Source of the DNA: Parelaphostrongylus tenuis
Lineage: Eukaryota > Nematoda > Chromadorea > Rhabditida > Metastrongylidae
Direction: 5' to 3'
DNA: 64,000 bases
Assembly: GCA_019055375.1 (NCBI GenBank)
Contig: JAHQIW010000117.1
Coordinates: 1-64,000, forward strand
Below, one piece after another: positions 55,600 to 64,000 of the stretch. A program made the position numbers and the translations under genes. The notes under the pieces were generated by a model. That model was not told the origin of the DNA. It did not search any database and was given only the letters and a program-made list of their open reading frames with translations. Positions within the stretch are counted from its first letter, which is position 1; the number at the start of each line of letters is the position of its first letter.

Positions 55600-55868
55600 C
55601 ATGTACTCGTAGCTCACTGCTAGGACGCCGACTGCCGCGCTTACGATCCAGGTCCGTCTCCCGGCCAATGTGATCAACGCATCATGTAGTGGTGACCCGT
55701 AATCGAACGTAGGTCGTCCAATGTACCTCACCGTCATTTGGTGCATCGACGACCCACATTCCAATACGGGACACCACCACATGGCACATTGGCCGCATTG
55801 GTCGGGAATCGAACCCGGATCGCATGCGCGGCAGTCGAGCATCCTACCACTGAACCACGAGTGCATGT
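55600..55868. repeat. Fold-back repeat of tRNA-Gly-like halves, copy 4
   Basis: The right-arm tRNA-like sequence (55795-55864, minus) has canonical boxes: TGGTTCAGTGGTAGGATG and GGTTCGATTCC. Its acceptor 5' half GCACTCG against CCAATGC leaves two mismatches. The left arm at 55602-55671 is more degraded. Confidence 0.75.
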
Positions 55869-56029
55869 TGCCTCACTGCCTAACATTTGAATACGAGTCG
55901 CCACTGAATCTTCTGCACTCGACCACTACATTAGGTCTGCGATTTCGACCTTGTAAAACTTTTCGTACCGTTGATCGTACAGAAGAGTACATTTAGAGTA
56001 TAGAAGAACATCTGACTGCATAGCACACG

Positions 56030-56420
56030 AAGGAGTTTGTCGCACATATTAAGTTCACAGAAATTCCAGCTAGAAAGCCGACGTATATTCGCTCAATATT
56101 CGCGTGCAAAACGATAGTCGTTGATGTAATGAATGTCGAACTAAACGAATAAAATGCCACTGTTAAACTGATTGTTATTAACGATCGATAATTTTGCTTC
56201 GAATTTCTGTTACCTCTTATTGTTTATCTCTCTAAGTAAAAAAGGATAGCAGAATCAATATTTCCACATTCCACGATAATTCACTTATCTTGACCTTCTA
56301 TAGAAAACATATAAATGAAGCATAGCAAGCAATTATTCTGATGTTGACGGCCATTATGGAAACTCGAACGCCTTATCGAAAAGCCGGTCATTGGAGCGGC
56401 GACGTAGCAGACAACCTCTT
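56030..56420 (-). pseudogene. srsx-type receptor, transmembrane 5-7 exons, broken
   Basis: Corresponds to 8260-8680. The transmembrane 6-7 piece (about 56030-56215) keeps ERIYVGFLAGI but not NFFVYY, and the acceptor side is altered. The transmembrane 5 piece (about 56290-56405) carries substitutions and frame breaks. Confidence 0.65.
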
Positions 56421-56524
56421 TGAAATTAAAATCCTATCCTTATTCATGACAGTTGCTCATGTATGTGTTCTTTCTATGATTTTTCAACAATTGATTTCCA
56501 CCATTTTTATATCTATAAAAGCAC
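56421..56524. other. Empty mariner site and block B/D breakpoint
   Basis: TTTTTATATCTATAAAAGCA at 56504-56523 is the unoccupied TA site (TA 56510-56511). Right after it the sequence leaves the 8.77 kb paralogue and enters block D (14075 equivalent) at GGAAGCAGTTGCTCTCTATT. Confidence 0.6.
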
Positions 56525-57564
56525 GGAAGCAGTTGCTCTCTATTTTACTGCTGGACGTCTAGAACGATTTGGATGTGGTCACACTGGAGATGTTAGGAGA
56601 ATTGGAAATCTGATCAGGAGCATGATAATTTTCTTTAGGGCAATCAACTAAAAGGAACACGTAGCGGGCAAACACGTGCGAATGTCCGGTGTCAAATTAA
56701 CACAATAAAATGTGGTAAAGGACGGAATGAACGTGAATAATTAAAAGTTAGGATCCATGAAACGATAGAACGAAGTCTCCTTATAGTTCAATTTGGTTCT
56801 TACTACAAGGGTTTACTGGTAATAGAGAATATATCGAGAGTTATTAAAGAAATGGCATCACATACAGTGTGCAGCATCACTTTTGACGAAGAGTTGATTC
56901 ATTTCTCTCTTTCAGTCACTATCATGACATTGGGGCATTTTATGACATGAAATAGTTTCAAACTAAGAACGTAATTTCTTATTTCAGAAAAACAAACCGG
57001 TAAAGTGATCGATTTATTAATTATTACTAATTGCGACAAAGAGTAAGAACTAGAAGTTGTTAGCATGAAAAATATAAGATAAATGTGGTCGAAATTTGAA
57101 TGAATATGTATAAGACAGCATTGAGATGTTCAATAACAGCTTGAAAGATCGCGTTTCTGCTACGCCATCTTATGATTTATAATAGTCCAAAAAAGAGCTC
57201 TGTCAGCGAGGAGTAATCGCTAGATTTGTATGGAGATCATAGCGCTATATCAGGGTATTTTGAAAAGCCGGCAACGTGGGGCTGTAGCCTCAAGACTCAG
57301 CTTTTGAATTGTTACTAGCATTTCTAAGAAACAATGAGATCGGTCTATTACTAATTCCCATATAATCAGAAAAACCAAATTAACTTTCAAAAATTACTTA
57401 ATGCCAACTTTGAAAAACGTAGGCACACCATCATGCATGTGGCCACGAGAGACAAACCGTTTTGCGCCAAGTTGGGAGATGATGTCCAAAGTGGATTTCA
57501 AGAACAAAACGAATAAACTGTATTTATGTAAAGATACAATAGCAAGATAATAAAATTCAAAACT
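56525..57564. repeat. Segmental block D, copy 2, non-coding part
   Basis: Direct copy of 14075-15130. No conserved frame. Confidence 0.65.
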
Positions 57565-58410
57565 ACAGTTATAAGTCGATCTTCCTCAGAATCGCCGACG
57601 ATGACCCGATGTTGTTTCATTTTGAATGGAGCGAGAGGCTGAGATACTCCTTTCATGTTCTGCATTTCAAAACCGTGATCATCGACAGAGTTGACTGCAA
57701 ACGTTTCCGATGATATTTTGGCTGAACGATACGACGTTAGTCTGATATCTTACCCTTTCAATAGACTACACCCATAAACACTCACTTTAATTGGCGAATC
57801 AGTACTTTCGTCATTGCCTAGAGGGTGTGCTAAAGTGAAATTCACCTTTTTGTCTTCTAGTGTGAAAGCAGACTTATGCGGAGATAATCTTTTCTTCGTT
57901 CTTCCCAATTCGAAACGGTCATCATCGCAGTAGCAGACAGCGGGCATTTAGATTTATCTGCCACATTGGGCATTGTTTCGATATCCAAATTGTTCATGAA
58001 ACTACAACTGAGAACTACCTTTTTTGCCGGACTGCTGAACTGACCTGGACTCCACACCTGCGCCTTTCAAAGGAATCAGTAACCATACGACGATGATTCT
58101 CCCTTCGTTTCCAATTCAAAGTGGTTATCTTCGTCAGAAGGAGACATTAGAAGTTTACGCTTGTCATCTACCTCGAATAATAAGTGTCCACTTGATTTTC
58201 AATTAATTAATAGAACTACAACTGAGAATTACCTTTCTTGCTGGACTACTAATTTCGTCGTTCCCTAAGACATCTGCTGAACTGGATTCCATAATCATGT
58301 CTTTCGAACGAATGGAAAGACATATAGCCATGATCTTTCCCTAGAACTGCCCCCAAAATGGTCATATTCGTCATAACTATACGGTAGACGCTTCCGCTTG
58401 CCTAATGACT
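57565..58410 (-). pseudogene. Gene with tandemly repeated acidic exons, copy 2
   Basis: On the minus strand the first unit (about 58400-58255) is degraded. The second unit (about 58165-58037) has SPSDEDNHFELETKGESSSY and an AAAAAAG/GTAGTT donor that is lost in copy 1. The third unit (about 57965-57807) reads CDDDRFELGRTKKRLSPHK, SAFTLEDKKVNFTLAHPLGN and DESTDSPIK with a GTGAGTG donor. The stop present in copy 1 is absent here. The last exon (57565-57740) is frameshifted near 57700. The two copies therefore carry different lesions, and the ancestral gene can be inferred only by comparison. No domain recognised. Confidence 0.5.
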
Positions 58411-60230
58411 ATAACGTTGAGCATTGAATTAGTAGAACTTGTATTACTGAAAATTACTTACCTTTATTGACGGATATATCAATTAATCGTTTTTCTCACT
58501 TCTTATTGGAGAAGAATCGAAATCGATGCGATGCTATTGTTACCGCCTCCTCCCTGTAACTTTACAATGCAACGATTACATGGCTTTCCTTTCCAACATT
58601 GTTTTCAGATAATCTTTGAACCCTTAACCTTTTCATATGGAATCTTTTCCGCTTTTTCCTTGAACCTTTAATGATTATTCGCTAGCTTGAACCTCAGCGA
58701 TCTCATTACTACTTGGCCTTCAAAAACGGTTAATTAGTGTGCTGTAACTGCGAAACTGAGAATACGTTTCACCTTTGCGGTCACTTTTTGTTCGGCTAAG
58801 GTTCATAATCGACTTGTTATCAGACTTTCCGTGCACATTCGATAGCTTGAAAAGCGGTGATTCTGTAACCGGGTTTGGTCTTTGAAAAAACCGTCACAGA
58901 GCGATGAAAGAATGAAAAAAGTTTTCGTTGGATACTTGAAGACAGTAAAAATTTATGAACGTGCGGTGGAAATCACATTATATCACAATACCTGATTGTT
59001 GAATTGTCCGTATGAGAATTGCAAAAAAAGCTTGTGTTGTAGCTTACTTGCTATATGCTACTAGCTTTTGGTTTTCAGTTCATAAGGCTAACTACTTCGG
59101 ATGTGAAACGTAATCTCTCTCCGCTTTGAAATCGTGCAGAATTAAGCTATCGAATGGCTGCTAAACGAAGCTTGAAGAATGTGAGAAACAATTTTAATCC
59201 GGATGCTACAACATCGACAGATTTTTCTGAAAAAATTAACCGAATCACTATGAAAAGTGCAGTGGAAAAGCTATCTTTGGCAAAAAAAAAACCGTGAGTA
59301 CAAGTGTACAGTATACCAAACACTCCGTCCCTAATGAATCAAATGATTCTGGTCTATTACATAGTACGATGACAGCCGAATATCAGCCCAAAACAGTGTT
59401 GTGAGTATTAAGTATCGGCTGCGCATTGCCTTACTACTTCCTTCATAACTGATATTCTCGTCACCCTCATCTGTTCCAGTATTTTGTGTCCCTCTAGAAT
59501 GTCGGCATCATTGGCAACATCCACGCAAATTTGCTCATAAAACAGAATTTTCACGATGATGGCAAACTGACTTGGTAGGTTTCGTCTTAATCCGCGGCAC
59601 AATAGTAGCATCAAGTGCTCTGAGTTGGTGTTCAACTTGTCGTCTAGGTTTCTTCCCACTAAATCGTGGCATCACACAATCGATCAAGTTGACTTGAAAT
59701 TTTATTTTATAGCTTGAATTTTCAAATTACGCAACCTCGTGATGAGCAAAACACAAGACCTCCTTCAAACTTGTGCAAAGAAACGGTATTTGTGAGACTA
59801 TGAACAAATTTAGTTCATGACCATCTTTGTCCGTCTCGTGATACTGGTGTTTTAGAAGTTTTGTCTAGGCTTGCAACTCTTCGTCCAACTCGTCGATTTA
59901 CTTGGCCTTCGAATTCCAGGCTTTTGAAGTGAATTTGAACACTCATGCTGATCAAAGAGATATTAACGGGGAACTCAAATGATTTTTATTGTCCAAGGCT
60001 TGACCAAATCACGTTGTTTTCTTCTTCTTCTCATAAGTGATCTAATAATTCTTCTTTTTCTCATAGATAATCCTCTTTGCTTAAATATTCTTTGTCGTGA
60101 GAATTGTCCGCCTTCGTTTTCAACTGAGAAACCCGTAAAATCTGCACCATGTCTTCTGGATTATCCGGGAAAAAATTTTTGCAACTTCTTTCAAATCCTT
60201 AAGTAATTATAGGAATTATCACATCTTGTT
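58411..60230. repeat. Segmental block D, copy 2, upstream part
   Basis: Direct copy of 15994-17930. Apart from the exon candidate at 59408-59659, nothing coding is recognised. Confidence 0.55.
59408..59659 (-). CDS. Candidate exon, 83 codons, unknown function
   Basis: The minus frame reads NLDDKLNTNSEHLMLLLCRG, LRRNLPSQFAIIVKILFYE, QICVDVANDADILEGHKILE and QMRVTRISVMKEVVRQCAAD, ending T and stop. Composition and helical pattern look like real protein. The block D partner at 17160-17345 has stops and indels in the same sequence. The start codon is uncertain; an AG two bases before the ATG could be an acceptor. No family recognised. Confidence 0.4.
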   Translation of the reverse strand: MGRNLDDKLNTNSEHLMLLLCRGLRRNLPSQFAIIVKILFYEQICVDVANDADILEGHKILEQMRVTRISVMKEVVRQCAADT

Positions 60231-60850
60231 TGTCGATATAAAGATTTATTTTTAGAGGAAATGATAATATTTATATGAGAAGATTCTAATCTCTGTCACC
60301 ACATTTTAAATCGCTTCATCAATGGAAAAAAGTTGCCCACTCCTATGTGATGTCGATTTCTGGACAACGATTTCCTGGAATTCCTGTCCTCAATACAATC
60401 GTCGTGAACTGAATTCACTTCTTTGAATACAGTAAATATGAAACCTCTGATAGGTTGGAAGTGGGGTTCGGGTCACTATATCACTTTGCTGTCATTACAG
60501 TAATCGTCGTTTCAACGAAACCAAGCTCAAAGCAATATCCTTCCCTTTGTGAAACGAAACATGTGGATGAAGGTGCTGAAATCCGCACAAAATGTGTGTA
60601 TAGGTGGCACAACTATGCAAAATCGATGGAGTTTTGTACTCCATCTGAGCCATTTTTACATGAAGGTCCGCTGAACATGAGTTTGCGATTCACCTACGTT
60701 GAGATCAGCGTCTCCTCTTCGATTGATAGATGCTAACTACCGTAACCCAACTGATCTTCTCCAAATCATTATCGAATCCTTTGTAATATAAAAGGATCAA
60801 GGATGCAGCGCTTGACGTTTAACCAATCTTGAAGATTGTATAATGCGTTC
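60231..60850. repeat. Segmental block F, copy 3 (truncated)
   Basis: Matches 18090-18610 and 43790-44370. The next 2.1 kb of copy 1 (18610-20700, including both SINE-like elements) is absent, and the sequence joins block E directly. Confidence 0.6.
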
Positions 60851-60879
60851 ATCTTCATTGTTGCTTCGGTAAAATACTG

Positions 60880-63800
60880 TTAGAGTAGTTTAAATCTTGG
60901 AAATCTCGATGGTGTACTTCATTCTCAAAATGGCTTCCCCTGATGCGCTTTAACAGTAGTAACGCGTTGATTAGTATATAATTTATCATTCGTTCGTTGA
61001 TGCGTTGTTGATAATGATGCTGAAGCATCTTGATGAGTTCACTTGCCACCGTTGCATTTCAACCCTACGGCCTCGTGCATCATCAACAACCTAATTTGCT
61101 CGCTAGTTAACCCGGTTTTGAAATAAGCAGATAAATTGCACACCAATCAACACGGGAGAAGACGGGCATTTAAATGAGACCGAAAACACAAAAAATGGCC
61201 GACACCCAAACAAGCCTCTTCTTGAAACTTTTTCCGTAACCTATTACAGAGGAGTTGAAACACTACGAGGAGATAAAATGTGTTCAAATTTATTTTCGAA
61301 GTAAAATTTTGAACATGCAGGTGGAAGGCATGCTTCCTGATTCCTTTAAACAATGGATATAAAGGCTACGGCTCACAAACAGCATGTCAGCACTTCACTT
61401 TTTTATGAAATATTATTTTATTTTATGTGTTGGAAAACTATTTGCTAGTCCGGCCTTGATATTAGCAGTTCTAAATTAATTGAACAGCATGTGTATTGCG
61501 TTGCGGAGTAGATCTCATATTGTCATATTCCCCTCGTCATATTGAAGTTGTTACTGTTTCTGAGACGCACAACATAAAAGGTAGACCTGCATCACGTGAA
61601 ATCCTTGTAACAAAGAAGTAACTCGAACAAGCGCCTCCATGCTCCTCTTATACTCGAAACGCAACACAACTGCTAGACCTCGCTTGCTCAAGCGATTTCA
61701 TCAATATTGTGCTCACGATATAGATCGCTTCAGATTTCAGTCTCTTGCATAGTCAAGCAAACGTACTTCTACTATCGGATCAAATTACAACACTCTTTGT
61801 GATCTGGATTATAATGACCAACGGTTTCAATAAAGTTCAAAAACTAGAGGTTCAAATATAGAGGAAAAGGGGCAATTTCAGAAAATCTAAACCCATTCGT
61901 AACGCAAATCCAGCAACTTATCCTTCTACATCAATGATTTATTCACTGGATAAAATATTGGGAATGATAGATCATCACTGCGAGAGGAAGACTGAGAGAA
62001 AAGCTAAGCCAACTTAGTGGCGTAAAGGATACGTGTTTTAAAATATATACAATACTGAATATTTATTCATTTTTATAATTTTTCAGATAATACGTAATGA
62101 TATTCAATAGACAACTACAAAAGTATGTAATATCCATATTTATTGATAATCCGACAGTACTCATATGTCAAACTATCTTCATAGAAATAGATAAATACGT
62201 GCCTAATATTGTCCGTCTTCTGACCATCCTCCGAGATTATCTTATTATTTACGAAGGTAATGCTAAACGTCGATCGGTTACCGGAGCAATAGTAATTGCT
62301 CTAACTGCAGAACTGCCTTTGATTCCAAAAAATCGTTTCACGTTTATAATGTGAAGCTTCTCGTCGAACTGTAGGCGATACTCTTTGCTGAAAATGAAGT
62401 AATAAGACTAAAAAGACCATTATTCGATTTTCAACTATTATTTCTCATGTACAAATAGCTATCTTTATGATATACATAATATTATTTATCTCTTTACGCA
62501 CGACCCTCTGTGGTAGTAATGCTGTGCCGATTCAAGTAATTGCACTTGATTTGTTTCCTTATATTATCATTCACAAAGGTCTTTGAATATTTCTCGTGCT
62601 GTTTCGGTTTCTGTTTAAAGATCTCGCCTCCTTTATGAATGTTGTAGAATTCTAGTGTAAACGAATCTTCTTGTAGGCTTGGAAATAGCCGAGCTAGGGT
62701 GTTACCTAAAGGTTTCGTTGATTGATTGCAAAAGAGTGTTGAAGGAGAGCTCAAATCGCTTTGCTTTTTACCTTCCTTTCTGATACACCACATCACTGAC
62801 CACTGGATTACCCCGTCATACCCTTCTCTCAATTGTTGTTATCACTGTTATTACTATTATTATCATAATTACTTACATCGATACTTAATGGTCCATCTTC
62901 ACTAGTTGTGCGGAGCCCAGCACATATTCCAAATGGTATTTGCTGGTCGTGCGTTAGATATTTCTCGGTTACCTGACGTAACCTTGTAAGGGCTTTTTCA
63001 GGTCTTCAAGATGTCGCTTCCAAGTAATTATCATTGTTATAATTATTGTCAAAAGCAAATATGACGAATACTCAATTCAGGAAGAGTGTATGGTGCAGAG
63101 GTGAATAAAGCAAGCTGGATGGTTCTTTACTTACGGGGTTCACTTCGTATGTGTACCTTGGCCATTCACTCAGTATGGAAAACAAGAATAAGAAGGAATT
63201 ATGCAGAAGAAGCAAAGCGGCAACCGCATTCAGGCCTTTCAATGAAGCTACCGAGTAAACAAGAAATCGAAAACTTGTGTCTACCTTTTTGATTCAACAA
63301 TCCCCCAGCATTCTATCACGGAGCAGAGGCGTGTGCTGTTACTCCAGCCACGTCAAAAATTCTGCGCCCCACCCACAGGGCACTTGAATGAAATCTTTTG
63401 ATGTTTAATCGGCATTTACAACGTCTAGTCGGTCACGCAACCCAGGTCTTCGAAAGTTTCCATCTTCGAATAGCGAAAGTGCACATATCGATAGTCAAGC
63501 ACATTTGTGTAGGTTACGTAGCAAGAAAATAAATGAGAATTGGACAAAAGAAGCAGTGAATTGGACTCAGAAAGATTGGACTCGCTTTCTCAGACGACCT
63601 ATCTAACGAAAACGGACGTACTCTTGGCTAACGTCAACTATATGCACCAGCACACGGTAAAGTACTCATGACACGGAATGGCCTTGTGCACTTCATCTTC
63701 TTCTTGACAGAGCATCACCATGGTCGACGAGTCGCGCGAGGAGAAACTAACAGAAATAATGCAAGAGTTCGCATCTTCAGTGATCAGGAAATTCAAGTCT

Positions 63801-64000
63801 TAAATCAAGTATTTGTCCTCAAAATGAAGTACTATGGAAATGTATGACCGAAACTTTTTAAAATCCGAACAACTAGCGAAACATTCCGCCGATTATACTA
63901 GGATCTTCAAGCTTACCACAAAGGCATCAAGATGCATGCTTGAAAATCAAACAGCGCTTGTCTCAAAAAAAAGTGGACCGATTTTTGTAAACAGGCCTAT
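60880..64000. repeat. Segmental block E, copy 3, running off the window
   Basis: Direct copy of 20700-23760 and 46865-49760. It is closer to the 20.7 kb copy. A 112-codon minus ORF at 62494-62832 (IRKEGKKQSDLSSPSTLFCN and so on) is shared with 22347-22559, but broken at 48.5 kb. I leave it uncalled. Confidence 0.6.

Noticed and set aside
55795..55864. A functional tRNA-Gly(GCC) gene
   Set aside because: A and B boxes are good, but acceptor positions 4-69 and 6-67 and several anticodon-stem pairs do not match. The same unit occurs in repeated fold-backs.
62494..62832. A 112-codon minus-strand gene conserved in block E
   Set aside because: The frame is shared with 22.4 kb but broken at 48.5 kb, and it lacks motifs. 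High similarity between the 22 and 62 kb copies is enough to explain it.
1..64000. CRISPR arrays, operons or phage genes
   Set aside because: No regularly spaced direct repeats of 25-40 bp, no tightly packed ORFs. Intron signals and nematode receptor families indicate a eukaryotic genome.

Overview
The window looks like AT-rich intergenic and intronic DNA from a nematode, most likely a clade V parasite such as a hookworm or other strongylid. The main evidence is a set of exons from serpentine chemoreceptors of the nematode-specific Srsx type. These have conserved Srsx-like motifs, short TTTCAG-type acceptors and in-phase GTGAGT/GTAAGT donors. Supporting evidence is abundant mariner, Penelope-like and LINE debris. 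There is no operon structure, no rRNA and no long ORF. The genus is inference from memory of such elements; no search was run.

Layout. Most of the window is a mosaic of direct segmental duplications. Block B (about 0.3-1.9, 7.0-8.7, 54.7-56.5 kb) runs into srsx transmembrane 5-7 exons and a fold-back made from tRNA-Gly-like halves. Only its srsx end is present at 24.4-25.0 and 50.4-51.3 kb. Block C (3.4-5.8, 25.6-27.2, 51.9-54.5 kb, part at 8.8-9.4 kb) follows, with a mariner remnant at the B/C boundary in some copies and an empty TA site in others. Block D (14.1-17.9 and 56.5-60.2 kb) carries a broken multi-exon gene with tandemly repeated exons. Block F (18.1-19.4, 43.8-45.1, 60.2-60.85 kb) and block E (19.4-24.2, 45.5-50.2, 60.9 kb to the right edge) follow D. 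Stretches 18-27 kb and 43.8-53.6 kb are one large duplication pair.

Between the duplications, 27.8-43.7 kb is mostly single-copy. It holds a nested Penelope-like palindrome, a candidate last exon of an unrecognised gene (31.1 kb), the first three exons of an srsx receptor (32.8-33.75 kb), two mariner fragments, a small two-exon gene candidate (36.5-36.9 kb), and a decayed LINE reverse transcriptase (40.2-41.65 kb).

The most interesting material is non-coding. Hammerhead-ribozyme folds occur in at least two element types: the Penelope-like palindromes, and a 334-bp palindromic element at 2.06-2.40 kb with two opposed hammerheads. There is also a family of small elements whose core is a tRNA-like cloverleaf. 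One member has 40-bp terminal inverted repeats. Another sits inside a 587-bp composite insertion with a 13-bp target-site duplication and an empty paralogous site. Working genes are few. The best candidates are the in-frame srsx exon sets at 24.6-25.0 kb and 32.8-33.75 kb. Nearly everything else is pseudogene or element debris.
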